Below, piece by piece: positions 1-10,276 of a stretch of DNA of 64,000 nucleotides. The stretch is from a bacterium (GTDB lineage: Bacteria; Pseudomonadota; Alphaproteobacteria; Rs-D84): NCBI GenBank assembly GCA_014803525.1, contig JAAVBP010000001.1:1-64000 (forward strand). The letters are read 5' to 3'. Numbering within the stretch: the first letter of the stretch is position 1; each line of letters opens with the position of its first letter. A program made the translations under genes and the position numbers. Below the pieces are notes generated by a model. It worked only from the letters and a program-made list of their open reading frames with translations, was not told the DNA's origin and did not search any database.

Positions 1-154
1 TAGGATTTTCAAGGGCCGGGTTATACGGAACCGTGATTCCCCATTTTTGTTCAATCAGCAGGTGGATGTATTCAACATTGACCATTTGCCCCGCATGCGC
101 AGAATGGGACGCCAGACACCCAACAAAACCTAATATAATCAATAACTTGCGCAT
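1..154 (-). CDS. N-terminus of a secreted protein (truncated by window edge), paralogue of the 29584 gene
   Basis: Minus-strand translation MRKLLIILGFVGCLASHSAHAGQMVNVEYIHLLIEQKWGITVPYNPALENP is near identical to the N-terminus of the 29584..31803 product. Confidence 0.8.
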   Translation of the reverse strand, partial: MRKLLIILGFVGCLASHSAHAGQMVNVEYIHLLIEQKWGITVPYNPALENP

Positions 155-165
155 TCTTTCTCCTC

Positions 166-197
166 TGCCTAATATAAACGGTGGTTTCGATTAGGCA
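166..197 (-). promoter_or_regulatory. 32-nt inverted repeat TGCCTAAT...ATTAGGCA in 5'UTR
   Basis: Same 32-nt hairpin span at 8105-8136 and 29541-29572, upstream of exported-protein genes. Confidence 0.6.
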
Positions 198-345
198 TAG
201 TTTTGGCGCAAAAAACACTGGATTTATGGGGGGATTTTTTCTAATATTTATACGAAATTAAAGGACCCTTTTTTTACGGCAAAAAAAGTGTCCGCGATTG
301 GATACTGTGTGCCCTTATTCGCGCTGTTAAACGCTTGGACGATAT

Positions 346-1059
346 TTACAACACTTGCTTTTGCAATTCTATTAATTGGGCGCAACCATCCGCCGCCATA
401 TCCATCAGGCGCGTCAACTGCTCGCGCGTAAATGGATGCTGTTCACCGGTTGCCTGGATTTCTATAAATCGACCATCTTCGGTCATGACGAAATTTGAAT
501 CCAATTCCGCATCGCAATCTTCTTCATAATCCAAATCCAGAACCAATTCATCCCGCCACAGGCCCGCACTGACCGCGGCAATATGTTCACGGATTGGATT
601 GTCTGTTATACGGCCAGACTCTATCATTCCACGAATTGCCAAACTAAGTGCAACAAAACCGCCGGTGATCGACGCACATCGCGTTCCGCCGTCACCCTGG
701 ATCACATCACAGTCGATTGTGATTGTATTTTTGCCCAGCATATCCATATCCACCACACTGCGCAATGCCCGTCCAATCAGGCGTGATATTTCAACCGTCC
801 GATGATCGCGCGTCATTTGATCGTGCCCCTTGCGAGTGATATTTGCGCGCGGGATCATTGAATATTCGGCCGTGACCCACCCACCGGTTTTATTTTGCAT
901 CCGTTTCCATGTTGGCTGGCCGGACTCGACCGATGCAGTACACAAAACCTGCGTTCCGCCAATTTTGATCAGGCATGATCCCTCGGCCCATTTGTTGATA
1001 TGTGTTTCCATTGACACGGGACGCATCTGATTGGCATGGCGCAAAGATGGACGTAGCAT
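346..1059 (-). CDS. rph: Ribonuclease PH
   Basis: RNase PH family sequence (GSCLIKIGGTQVLCTASVE, DCDVIQGDGGTRCASITG). Confidence 0.95.
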   Translation of the reverse strand: MLRPSLRHANQMRPVSMETHINKWAEGSCLIKIGGTQVLCTASVESGQPTWKRMQNKTGGWVTAEYSMIPRANITRKGHDQMTRDHRTVEISRLIGRALRSVVDMDMLGKNTITIDCDVIQGDGGTRCASITGGFVALSLAIRGMIESGRITDNPIREHIAAVSAGLWRDELVLDLDYEEDCDAELDSNFVMTEDGRFIEIQATGEQHPFTREQLTRLMDMAADGCAQLIELQKQVL

Positions 1060-1180
1060 TTTATAAATCCTTTGTTTACATTTGCCCGTATCATATCATG
1101 GACGGTATGGAATGCAATTTTTTTTGGGTTTGCATTTTTATATATATGTTGATACTATGCGCCCCACAAAGGAAAGATAA

Positions 1181-2206
1181 ATGTCAAAAAAAGTCAAACG
1201 ACTGTTTAAAAAACTGATCAGTTATTCTGGGATTTTTTTCTTTGTGCTGGCCGCCGGTATGTTGTGGTGGCAACTGCGCAATTACAGTCTGCACGATATT
1301 TTTCATGCGATTATAAATATTCCATTGCTTAATCTGGCGGCGGCATGTATGGCGTGTCTGGCCGGATATTTCGCATTGGCATTGTATGATTATCTGGCGC
1401 TGAATTATGTTGGCGAAAGCAAAAAGGTATCCTGGTGGAAATGGATGCTGGCCGGGATGCTGGGGTTCGCAATCAGTAATAATGCAGGTCATGCGGTGGT
1501 CAGTGGCGGCGCCATTCGTTATCGCCTGTATACCCGTTGGCGCATACGCGGCGGCGATATTGTAAAGATGCTAACCATATCCGGATTTACGTATTTCCTG
1601 GGGTGTGCATCAATTGTGATAATCGGGTATTTTCTGATACCGCATGATTTATTGGGTGCAACACCGGGTGCGCGCATGGGGATAAATGCACTGTTTGCGT
1701 TTTGTCTGGCGGCGGTGACGGCATACTTTGCGGTAACAATTATTTTCCGCAAGAAAAGTGTTAAAATCGGTCAAATACGTTTCCAGATACCATCAACAAA
1801 AATGGCGACAACGCAAATGTTATTGGGCATGACGGACAGTGTTTTGGCCGGATTGGTGCTGTATTTCTGTCTGATTCCATTTGTAAATATACCATTCGGC
1901 GTATTTATCGGCCTGTTTGTAATTGCCCAGACCATGGGCGTATTCAGCCAGGTTCCGGGTGGAATTGGCGTTTTTGAAACAATTTTCTTGGTCGCCCTGC
2001 CCGATACCGTGGACAAAGCAGATATTTTTGGCGCCCTGCTTGCGTTTCGCATAATATATTATGTGTTACCGCTGATTGGTGTTGGGGGATTATTCTTTAT
2101 ATACGAACGTTGGCTACACGCCCAGATGCACCGGTGGAAGGAACAGGTAAAACAAAAATTGCCCCAAATTCCGTCACTGCCCCGCCGCACCAGGAACAGG
2201 AAATAA
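1181..2206 (+). CDS. UPF0104/YbhN-like (LPG synthase TM-domain) integral membrane protein
   Basis: Multi-TM protein with NNAGHAVVSGGAIRYRLY and QVPGGIGVFE motifs. Confidence 0.8.
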   Translation: MSKKVKRLFKKLISYSGIFFFVLAAGMLWWQLRNYSLHDIFHAIINIPLLNLAAACMACLAGYFALALYDYLALNYVGESKKVSWWKWMLAGMLGFAISNNAGHAVVSGGAIRYRLYTRWRIRGGDIVKMLTISGFTYFLGCASIVIIGYFLIPHDLLGATPGARMGINALFAFCLAAVTAYFAVTIIFRKKSVKIGQIRFQIPSTKMATTQMLLGMTDSVLAGLVLYFCLIPFVNIPFGVFIGLFVIAQTMGVFSQVPGGIGVFETIFLVALPDTVDKADIFGALLAFRIIYYVLPLIGVGGLFFIYERWLHAQMHRWKEQVKQKLPQIPSLPRRTRNRK

Positions 2207-2416
2207 AATTACCTTGCGAATATGCCCCATGTCATGCTAAGCTATATATGCTTGTATGATATGGGGTAAATAGTTTGCTGTTTATACTGTCAATATTTTC
2301 CTTAATTCGCAGTGCGCTGATGGGTATCGTGGCGCCATTCCTTGGCATGGGCTGGACCGCCCCACGGGAACGGGTTATTTTCATATCGTATACGCCTGAA
2401 ACCAAAGGATTATTAT

Positions 2417-4210
2417 ATGTCAAAGAAAATATATGTGGACGCAGTCCACCCGGAGGAAACGCGTGTCGTCGTTGTGGATTCCGCAACGAATCGGGTTTCT
2501 GATTTTGACGTTGAAACAACGACCAAACCCCAGATAAAAGGGAACATTTATCTGGCCAAGGTTATTCGCGTTGAACCGTCATTACAGGCGGCATTTGTTG
2601 ATTATGGATCGGGCAAGAACGGATTTTTACCGTTTTCTGAAATTCACCCGGATTATTATCAGGTAACCGCTGAACAGAAAAAGAAATTATTAGAACTGGC
2701 GCATGCCAATATTGTCGACGACGATGACGACCCGGATGACGAAGGGGACGAGGTTGCCGAATACGATGATCACAGTGCCGGCGAAGACAACAAAGAATTT
2801 GTTAAACGCGCCCGTGAATTTAAAATCCAGGATGTTATTAAGCCAAAACAGATCTTGCTGGTCCAGGGGGTAAAAGAAGAACGCGGACAAAAAGGCGCGT
2901 CGATGACAACATACCTGTCACTGGCGGGACGTTTTGCGGTATTAATGCCGAATTCGCGCAAACGCAACAGCTATGGCATTTCCAAGAAGATTTCCGACAA
3001 ACCGGAACGCGCGCGCCTGCGTGAAATCCTGCACGGGTTAAAGATACCAAAGGGTATGACGGTTGTTCTGCGTACGGCGGCAATGGGTGCAGACGCGGCG
3101 GATATCGCGGCGGATTATGATTATCTGGTAAATTTGTGGAACGAAATACGCAAGACCACATTGGAATCTGTTGCGCCGGTGACAATTCATACCGAAGATT
3201 CGCTGTTGCGTCGCGTTGTTCGTGATTTCTTGGCGGATAAAGAAGACGTCTTGGTAATCCAGGGCGAAGAGGCATATGATGCCGCAAAACAGTATTTCCA
3301 ACAGATGTACGGTCGCGCACCGAAAAAGCAGCTGGTTCATTACAAGGATGCGGGCGTACCATTGATGGTAAAGGCCGGCGTTGAAAAACAGCTGGAAGGC
3401 CTGCACGGTCCATATGTTCAGTTGGCGTCCGGCGGTTCGCTGGTGATTAATCAGACCGAGGCGATGGTGACCATCGACGTGAACTCTGCCCGCGCGATCA
3501 AGGAAAAAGATATCGAACAAACCGCACTGAATACTAATCTTGAGGCGGCCGAAGAAATCGCACTGCAACTGCGCCTGCGTGATTTGGCGGGGATTGTCGC
3601 GATTGACTTTATCGATATGGAAGAAGAAAAGAACAACCGCAAACTGGAACTGAAAATGCGCGAGGTTATGAAGCGTGACCGCGCCCGCACCCAGGTTGCA
3701 AAAATCAATAACTTTGGCGTTTTGATGTTATCGCGCCAAAGATTGCGCAGCAGCTTTATGGAATCATCATACGTCGCATGTCCACACTGTATGGGTGCCG
3801 GTGTTGTGCCGTCTATCCAGACCGCGGCGATTATCATGTTCCGTCATCTGCAGGAAAAATTACTGGCCAAGGCGGCCCAGAAAATCATCATGACGGTGCC
3901 GACCGATGTCGCAATTTATCTGTTGAATCATAAACGCGCCGAACTGGCCGAGATGGAGGCAAAATTCGAAACAGAAATCGTTATCATGGGCGATGACAGT
4001 TTAATGAATATTGACCAGTATTCAATTCAGCGCGTTGCGCCGGAACAGAATAAAACGGACGATTTACTGGCTGCGCACGCGCCATCAACGGATGCAAAAA
4101 AGAAAAATACCCAGCATATGGATGCAAAAAAGACGACGATGAATGCGCCACGTCGTAAACGTAAAAAGCAGCCCCAGAAAAAGACAATCTGGCAAAAGCT
4201 GATTGGTTAA
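2417..4210 (+). CDS. rne: Ribonuclease E/G family
   Basis: S1-like N-terminus (VDYGSGKNGFLPFSEIHPDYY), MVTIDVNSA, CPHCMG zinc-link; short Lys-rich C-terminus. Confidence 0.9.
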   Translation: MSKKIYVDAVHPEETRVVVVDSATNRVSDFDVETTTKPQIKGNIYLAKVIRVEPSLQAAFVDYGSGKNGFLPFSEIHPDYYQVTAEQKKKLLELAHANIVDDDDDPDDEGDEVAEYDDHSAGEDNKEFVKRAREFKIQDVIKPKQILLVQGVKEERGQKGASMTTYLSLAGRFAVLMPNSRKRNSYGISKKISDKPERARLREILHGLKIPKGMTVVLRTAAMGADAADIAADYDYLVNLWNEIRKTTLESVAPVTIHTEDSLLRRVVRDFLADKEDVLVIQGEEAYDAAKQYFQQMYGRAPKKQLVHYKDAGVPLMVKAGVEKQLEGLHGPYVQLASGGSLVINQTEAMVTIDVNSARAIKEKDIEQTALNTNLEAAEEIALQLRLRDLAGIVAIDFIDMEEEKNNRKLELKMREVMKRDRARTQVAKINNFGVLMLSRQRLRSSFMESSYVACPHCMGAGVVPSIQTAAIIMFRHLQEKLLAKAAQKIIMTVPTDVAIYLLNHKRAELAEMEAKFETEIVIMGDDSLMNIDQYSIQRVAPEQNKTDDLLAAHAPSTDAKKKNTQHMDAKKTTMNAPRRKRKKQPQKKTIWQKLIG

Positions 4211-4211
4211 A

Positions 4212-4238
4212 GAATCCCCCAATTGGGGGATTTTTTTT
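4212..4238 (+). terminator. Rho-independent terminator after the RNase E/G gene
   Basis: aatcccccaattgggggattttttttt-type hairpin plus T-run. Confidence 0.8.
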
Positions 4239-4359
4239 AGTGGCCGTCATCCGTGACCGACGTTTCATAATCAGGATTTTTGTTATAGAAATCATTTAGT
4301 CTGTAAATTAAATCAGCTGGATTATCCGACACAGACGTTATTTGCTGTTTTTTGGTCAT
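4237..4359 (-). CDS. Putative 40-aa small protein
   Basis: ATG preceded by AACAGGGGGCGAAT; MTKKQQITSVSDNPADLIYRLNDFYNKNPDYETSVTDDGH*; follows a structured leader. Confidence 0.35.
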   Translation of the reverse strand: MTKKQQITSVSDNPADLIYRLNDFYNKNPDYETSVTDDGH

Positions 4360-4371
4360 ATTCGCCCCCTG

Positions 4372-4500
4372 TTGTTTTTTATTAAAAAACCACCAGAAAA
4401 ATTTCAAGTGGTTGGAGATTTTCTGTTGTAATCTATATTCTCAACAGACAGATTGGAGTTCTCACACTCCGCCCACGGTGTTACCCGCCGGCGGAATAAT
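4372..4500 (-). ncRNA. Possible structured leader/attenuator upstream of the 40-aa ORF
   Basis: TATAAT at 5' end, successive hairpins (GGAGT..ACTCC, CTGTTG..CAACAG), CTCCAACC, then AACCAC..GTGGTT plus T6. Confidence 0.35.
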
Positions 4501-4684
4501 TATATACCAACAAAATCCCAATTGAAAATATTAACTGGATTGCCGCGATTATGCTCCTTTTGTCATTCCCCGCCCCGTTGCCCCTGCCAATACCTGGCCC
4601 CGCGCAAATGTAATTTCCGTGGATGATTCCCGGATGGGAACTTTGCGCCGCGGCCAGTACTGATGACAAATAACGGATGACGGA

Positions 4685-5998
4685 TTACTTCCTATTCAAA
4701 ATATCACCGGATTTGATAAATTCTGGTGTATCGTGCGGCAGGGATTTTTGCGCCCGTTTCGCATACGCGCGCGCTTTTTTGGCGTTGCCCATCAGCGAAT
4801 AATATTCCGCCATGGCCCAATTTGCCCGGCCATCACCATCATATGTGCGCGCCAACACCCAGTATGTCAGTGGTGACGGTTCTGTCAAATTTGCACGCAG
4901 GCATAATTCCCGTGCGCGTTCCACGTCACCCGCCCCACCGCGTTCGGTCAGGACCAGGGCCAGTGCCGTCTGAACCTGGGGTGCGGTGGTCAAATATTTC
5001 AATGCATTATCGTATGCGGCAACCGATGCGTCATAGCGTCCATCGGCAAATTCTATATCCCCAAGCAATTCCCAAAAGTATGGATTCTTTGGCGCGCGCG
5101 TGGTAAGCCCCCGCACCCCCACCGCCGCCGTATCAAATCGCCCACCCCGCATATCGGATATTGCGCGCGCATAAATGGCCCCGTCCGATGTATCACGCGC
5201 CGGATACGCGTCATTAACACGTGCCGGCGTATCCAAGTATCCTATCAGTTTCGCACGTACCAGTTCATATTTGGCACCATACTTTTTATCCGCGGATGTA
5301 TATTTACCCGGGTGCGCCGCAATGTATTCGCGCACGTTCTTTAAACGTTCGGCCGTTAATGGATGATTTATTCTGTTCGGATTTATTTTGGATTCGGCCG
5401 CGCCCGTTATATTTTGCATTTGCTCAAATACCGTGACAAATGCCGCCGGATCGTAACCCGCGCGCCGCATTATATCCAGCCCCAGGTTATCCGCCATGCG
5501 TTCTTCGTCCCGCGAAAATGACAGCATGCCCTGGGTCGCGACACCGCCCGCCCCGGCCAAGACGCCGGCCCCCAATGATGGTTCGCCCGATGCCGCCATA
5601 AGGCCGATACCCAATGCCTGAATCAATAATGCCCGGCGCATTTCCGCGGCCATGCGATCGGCCATTTGCGTCATGTGCCCGCCGACAGTGTGCCCCAGTT
5701 CGTGCGCGATTACCGCCTGAAGCGCCGCGGGCGATTTAATTTGCGTCAGCAGGCCGGTATACACATAAACATCTTCGCCGCCCGACACGAACGCGTTAAA
5801 GTCATCGTCATTTACAATATGAATCTTTAACCGATTGGGGGCGATATTTGCAGCCGTTGCAATCGGCGTCACCAGTTCATGCAGCAGATTTTCCGTTTCT
5901 GTATCATTGACCAATGTTGCCGCGCGCGCGGGCAACGCAACACACAGACATAATAAAATGGCAAAAACCTTACGCACTGATTGTATCCCCACGGTCAA
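4685..5998 (-). CDS. bepA: M48 family metalloprotease with TPRs, BepA-like
   Basis: Signal peptide, HELGHTVGGH motif, C-terminal TPR-like region. Confidence 0.85.
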   Translation of the reverse strand: MTVGIQSVRKVFAILLCLCVALPARAATLVNDTETENLLHELVTPIATAANIAPNRLKIHIVNDDDFNAFVSGGEDVYVYTGLLTQIKSPAALQAVIAHELGHTVGGHMTQMADRMAAEMRRALLIQALGIGLMAASGEPSLGAGVLAGAGGVATQGMLSFSRDEERMADNLGLDIMRRAGYDPAAFVTVFEQMQNITGAAESKINPNRINHPLTAERLKNVREYIAAHPGKYTSADKKYGAKYELVRAKLIGYLDTPARVNDAYPARDTSDGAIYARAISDMRGGRFDTAAVGVRGLTTRAPKNPYFWELLGDIEFADGRYDASVAAYDNALKYLTTAPQVQTALALVLTERGGAGDVERARELCLRANLTEPSPLTYWVLARTYDGDGRANWAMAEYYSLMGNAKKARAYAKRAQKSLPHDTPEFIKSGDILNRK

Positions 5999-8024
5999 AG
6001 ATATACATCAAATCGCGCGTCCATGCGGCGGGCGTGGTGCCATCCATCGCCGCACGGGACGCCAAACGAAACAGGTCGCGATGCATACGATAGTCTACAA
6101 AATGATACTGAATCCATCCGCTTTGTCGTGTGCCGATCAGTTCGCCGACACCACGCATCATTAAATCCTGTTCTGCAATGGCAAAGCCGTCGTCGGTTTC
6201 GCATAACACGTCCAGGCGGCGCATACCATCATCACTTAAATTCCGGCCGAATAATAATATGCAATAAGACTGCAAATTGCCGCGGCCAACGCGCCCGCGC
6301 AGCTGGTGCAATGCGGCCAGGCCAAAGCGTTCGGCGTTTTCAATCACGATAATTGTTGCGCGTGGGACGTCGATGCCAACCTCTATCACAGTTGTCGCGA
6401 CCAGCACCGGCATATTTGAATTATCATCGGCGAATTCGGCCATGACGGCATCGCGCACTTTCTTATCCATCTGGCCGTGGACCAGGCCACAACCCGGGAA
6501 ATATTGTTGCAGCCATGCGTGCCGCGCGACGGCCGCCGCCTGGTTCGGTTCGCCGTTTTCCTCGACCAGGGGACACACCCAAAAAACCTTGGCCCCCGAT
6601 GCAATCTGCGGCGCCAGGTGCGCGGCCAATTCATTGATGCGTGCGGCGGATACTTTCGATGTTTTGATGGGCAGGCGCCCGGCCGGTTTTTCATTTATAA
6701 TCGACACATCCATATCGCCATACATCGTCATGGACAGTGTTCGCGGTATCGGCGTCGCCGACAGTGCCAGCATATCCGGATGCGCGCCCTTGGCCCGCAG
6801 GGCCTCGCGCTGGGCCACACCAAAGCGATGCTGTTCATCAATAATAACGAGGCCCAGGTCTTTATATTCCACATCTTCGGAAAACAGGGCGTGCGTGCCG
6901 ACCACAACGCGTGTGCGCCCCGATCGCAGTGACACTAATTTTTCGCGGCGCGCCGCACCCTTGTCCCGGCCGGTGAGCACTTCGCACACAATGCCGATTT
7001 TATCGCACATGGGTTTTAGTTTTGCATAATGCTGTTGCGCCAGTGTGTCCGTCGGCGCCAGCAAGGCCGTCTGGGCCCCAAATTCTGCCATATGCACCGC
7101 GGCCGCCAGCGCAACGATTGTTTTACCCGATCCAACGTCCCCCTGGACCAGGCGCATCATCGGAATATCGCGCGCCATGTCGGCATAGATTTCATCCAGT
7201 GTTCGCGCCTGCGCGCCGGTTAGTTCGAATGGTAATGTCGCCCGGAATTTATCCATTAAATCATATTTCTTTGGGCGCACTGTGCGACGATTGCGGGCGG
7301 ATTGGCGTGCGCGGCGACTGATTGCAATGGCGGACTGATGCGCCAATAATTCGTAATAGGCGAGTTTCCCCATTGCCGTCGCATTCGGCAACAAATCGTC
7401 GGGACCGCCCGGAAAATGCACGGCGTGCAGGGCCTCAAAAAACTCACGCGTGTTATCATCCGTGCCAATCAGTTTATCGGGTAATGCGGCGAATACTTGA
7501 TCACGGATGTTGGTGAATGTTTTTTGTGTAACCCCCTCACCCGCCGGATAAATAACCTGCATCGATGGGATTTTGGCGATGTTTTCGGGTTCTTCGATAA
7601 ATTCGGGGTGATTGATAATGGCGCGGGTGCCGCTGCGCTCTAACCGGCCACTGACAATCCGCCATGCGCCGACGGGTAATTTTTTCAGCCAATATTCCAA
7701 ATAATTTGAATTAAAGAATTGAATTAAGACAGTGCCGCCCATGTGGTCGTTACAGACAATCTGGGTCGGGGCGCGGCGCCCGCGAAATGTGCGCCCGGGC
7801 CGGACGGATTTTACCATCAGTTCAATCGTGACCGTTTGTCCCGGTTCAGCATCCGCCACGCAGTCTGTCAGGGCCCGCGGCCGCACGCCGGACGGCCGAT
7901 GCAGCAAGAAATCCAGCACGCGACGGCCACCGATAACCTCCGCCAGGCGGGCGGCCAAGACCGGCCCCACGCCACGCACGAACTGCAGATCCGTATTTAG
8001 AAAATCGTATAAGTCTTGCTTCAT
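5970..8024 (-). CDS. recG: ATP-dependent DNA helicase RecG
   Basis: RecG wedge and helicase motifs (GDVGSGKTIVA, DEQHRFGV, ALSATPIPRTL, QLRGRVGRG). Confidence 0.95.
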   Translation of the reverse strand: MKQDLYDFLNTDLQFVRGVGPVLAARLAEVIGGRRVLDFLLHRPSGVRPRALTDCVADAEPGQTVTIELMVKSVRPGRTFRGRRAPTQIVCNDHMGGTVLIQFFNSNYLEYWLKKLPVGAWRIVSGRLERSGTRAIINHPEFIEEPENIAKIPSMQVIYPAGEGVTQKTFTNIRDQVFAALPDKLIGTDDNTREFFEALHAVHFPGGPDDLLPNATAMGKLAYYELLAHQSAIAISRRARQSARNRRTVRPKKYDLMDKFRATLPFELTGAQARTLDEIYADMARDIPMMRLVQGDVGSGKTIVALAAAVHMAEFGAQTALLAPTDTLAQQHYAKLKPMCDKIGIVCEVLTGRDKGAARREKLVSLRSGRTRVVVGTHALFSEDVEYKDLGLVIIDEQHRFGVAQREALRAKGAHPDMLALSATPIPRTLSMTMYGDMDVSIINEKPAGRLPIKTSKVSAARINELAAHLAPQIASGAKVFWVCPLVEENGEPNQAAAVARHAWLQQYFPGCGLVHGQMDKKVRDAVMAEFADDNSNMPVLVATTVIEVGIDVPRATIIVIENAERFGLAALHQLRGRVGRGNLQSYCILLFGRNLSDDGMRRLDVLCETDDGFAIAEQDLMMRGVGELIGTRQSGWIQYHFVDYRMHRDLFRLASRAAMDGTTPAAWTRDLMYIFDRGDTISA

Positions 8025-8104
8025 ATATAACGAAATGTAATAAAAATGCCGCACCGGTTCAATAACAAAAAGGTATTGCGCAATCCGAAAAAAATGTTAA
8101 AATA

Positions 8105-8136
8105 TGCCTAAAATAAACCTACGTTTTAATTAGGCA
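8105..8136 (+). promoter_or_regulatory. 32-nt inverted repeat TGCCTAA...TTAGGCA
   Basis: Same span and arms as 166-197 and 29541-29572; lies just downstream of a TTGCGC-N16-TAAAAT promoter-like sequence. Confidence 0.6.
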
Positions 8137-8155
8137 TAAAAATGGGGGCAAAATT

Positions 8156-8539
8156 ATGTGGAAATCCGGGTTTTTTGTAAAAATAAAACAAGCTAAAATA
8201 AACGTACCTTTTTGTGCAATGTTTATGGCGATGGCAACATATACTGCATATGCTGTAGACATAGTAGCATCAGACTGCCACGACTATGATTATGTATGTG
8301 GTGGAAAAAATTCCGGTTGCGCAGTTGTAGACCATACAAAAGTAAGTTGTGAAAAAGGCTGGACCTTATCATCAGATCGCAAGACATGCACCCGTTCGCC
8401 CAGCACCGGCAGTGATAACAAAGGCAATTATATCGAGACTTACGGATCATGTGCCCCAACAGAAGTACCGTGTTTTAAATATGACACAAGCTGTACTAAT
8501 CAAGATGCGTCTTGTATAAAATCACCAGGAATAGTATAA
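8156..8539 (+). CDS. Small exported Cys-rich protein
   Basis: Hydrophobic N-terminal segment, then a Cys-rich 127-aa ORF. Confidence 0.6.
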   Translation: MWKSGFFVKIKQAKINVPFCAMFMAMATYTAYAVDIVASDCHDYDYVCGGKNSGCAVVDHTKVSCEKGWTLSSDRKTCTRSPSTGSDNKGNYIETYGSCAPTEVPCFKYDTSCTNQDASCIKSPGIV

Positions 8540-8572
8540 AAATCCGCGGTTATTTTATAACCGCGGATTTTA
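8540..8572. terminator. Bidirectional hairpin AATCCGCGGTTATTTTATAACCGCGGATT
   Basis: Perfect inverted repeat between convergent genes. Confidence 0.7.
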
Positions 8573-8807
8573 TCATTGTCAGGTCTTCTTTGATTCCGTC
8601 GATTTTCATCTGCATCTGGCCAATACCGGTTTCCAATATCGTTGCGCGATTTTCCAGTGTCGTGATGCGATGCTCGTTACGCTCAATCTCCGCCAGTGAC
8701 GAATCCTGGCGCGCGACCCAATATATCATGCCGGCGATAAAGGCGATTAAAAACCAGCCGTCGCGCAGGGTATCAACAATGCCCATTATGCTACTTTCTT
8801 TTTTCAT
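8550..8807 (-). CDS. Small TM plus coiled-coil phage-type protein
   Basis: One TM followed by a heptad-like helix; end of phage cassette. Confidence 0.55.
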   Translation of the reverse strand: MKKESSIMGIVDTLRDGWFLIAFIAGMIYWVARQDSSLAEIERNEHRITTLENRATILETGIGQMQMKIDGIKEDLTMIKSAVIK

Positions 8808-8808
8808 T

Positions 8809-9003
8809 TCATTGTTTCCCCCGTCTCACAAGATTTTCAATCTGGTGCACCAGGGCGCGCTGCGCCTCGAGTCCGCGCAGCTCCGCATCCGTTGATGCGG
8901 GCCCGAGTGTCCGTTCAATCGTTATTTTGCGCAGATGATTTAACACCATCGCGCCCGCCGCGGTGCCAAAACACCGTGCATAGTTTTGTTCCAGGTCTTG
9001 CAT
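8809..9003 (-). CDS. Small phage-associated hypothetical protein
   Basis: Tightly packed with neighbours in the phage cassette. Confidence 0.5.
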   Translation of the reverse strand: MQDLEQNYARCFGTAAGAMVLNHLRKITIERTLGPASTDAELRGLEAQRALVHQIENLVRRGKQ

Positions 9004-9006
9004 ATT

Positions 9007-10257
9007 TTATTCCTCTATATTTGTTGAAATCATGGATTCGGATGCCGCCATTTTCACAATTGGCGCCAGGTATTTTAATTCTGCATCACTGTGCAGCTTT
9101 ATCCGGTCAATCGTACCACGGCGCGATAAAATCTGTAATCCGCGATCGACCAAGGGCCGGATAAATTCATGCAACAGTCGCCCATATGTCGCGCCCAAGA
9201 TTCGCACCATGTCCGCATTGCGGGCCAGGATTTCCGTCGCGGTCATTTCTTTTTCACTCAGCAACCCAAGGCGGTCGGCCAGCATTGCGTGACGAATGCG
9301 TTCGCGTAAATCCTTTAATATCAGTTGCGACACGTCAAAGTCTGCGCCCGATGCCAGTGGCGTCAGGCCCGACGAACCCACGGCCTTTGGTATAATTGCG
9401 CCCGGCGTCAGGTTGATGTTATTCAGGTTGATTACACCGTCATCGTCGGCCTGCCATATACCGGACACGGCAATCGTTGCATTCTTTAACACCAGTTCCA
9501 CAACCTTGTTCGCGGTTTTAATATCCGGCAATGCGCGCAGTACCGGCCCACGGCCATACATTTCGCCCGACGACACGGCCCAGCGGAATATGATATACGG
9601 GTTCGTCTCAAACGTGCCGGTTGCAACAACATTGTTTTCCACGTCGCCGCCCGCATCCAGCCACGCAACAAATTCGGTGCCTTTTAGGCATTGCACCAAA
9701 CGCAGGGGCATTTCCGGATCATTCTTGATCGATTCACGCAGGTTGGCCGGCGGCGTCCATGTTGGGTAACGCTGTAAAACCTCGGACGCGGGCATGGATG
9801 TCGTGTGGAATATCGCGTCACCGATCAGCGCGATGTCATGCATCGGGATGGATGTGAACGAAAACGCCGACACCGCACCAATCGGATTTTCCGCCATAAA
9901 CAGGCATGCGGTACCGGTGATAACCAAATCCATATAGCACTGATGAATTGTGGTATAAAAATTTGAATCATTCAGGTTCGCGCGCAGGGCGGCCACCGCC
10001 GGCGCGGCATCGGGTGACATTTCGCTTTCCGGCACCAAATCAATCCACATTGATTCCGGCGGCGTCAGCAACGAATACATCGCCGCGGCCAGGTTATCCG
10101 CACTGTCGGCGGCCGTTGCATCAAACAGCGCGGCCGCATCCGCGTCATCGCGCGGCATTGTGTACTTTATCGCATCGTCCCAGCGGCGAACCCAAGGCGC
10201 GCGCGCATCAATCGCACGACGATACAGTTTTTGAAGATTCTGAATATTGTTTTGCAT
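9007..10257 (-). CDS. Podovirus-type head-to-tail connecting (portal) protein
   Basis: NLAAAMYSLLTPPESMWIDL, GTACLFMAEN, LRERIRHAMLADRLG typical of the head-tail connector family. Confidence 0.85.
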   Translation of the reverse strand: MQNNIQNLQKLYRRAIDARAPWVRRWDDAIKYTMPRDDADAAALFDATAADSADNLAAAMYSLLTPPESMWIDLVPESEMSPDAAPAVAALRANLNDSNFYTTIHQCYMDLVITGTACLFMAENPIGAVSAFSFTSIPMHDIALIGDAIFHTTSMPASEVLQRYPTWTPPANLRESIKNDPEMPLRLVQCLKGTEFVAWLDAGGDVENNVVATGTFETNPYIIFRWAVSSGEMYGRGPVLRALPDIKTANKVVELVLKNATIAVSGIWQADDDGVINLNNINLTPGAIIPKAVGSSGLTPLASGADFDVSQLILKDLRERIRHAMLADRLGLLSEKEMTATEILARNADMVRILGATYGRLLHEFIRPLVDRGLQILSRRGTIDRIKLHSDAELKYLAPIVKMAASESMISTNIEE

Positions 10258-10276
10258 GTTTACTCCTTTGCTTTAT

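Noticed and set aside
6277-7029. Long antisense ORFs within recG, clpB, priA and similar genes
   Set aside because: Shadow ORFs of strongly recognised genes, no family similarity.
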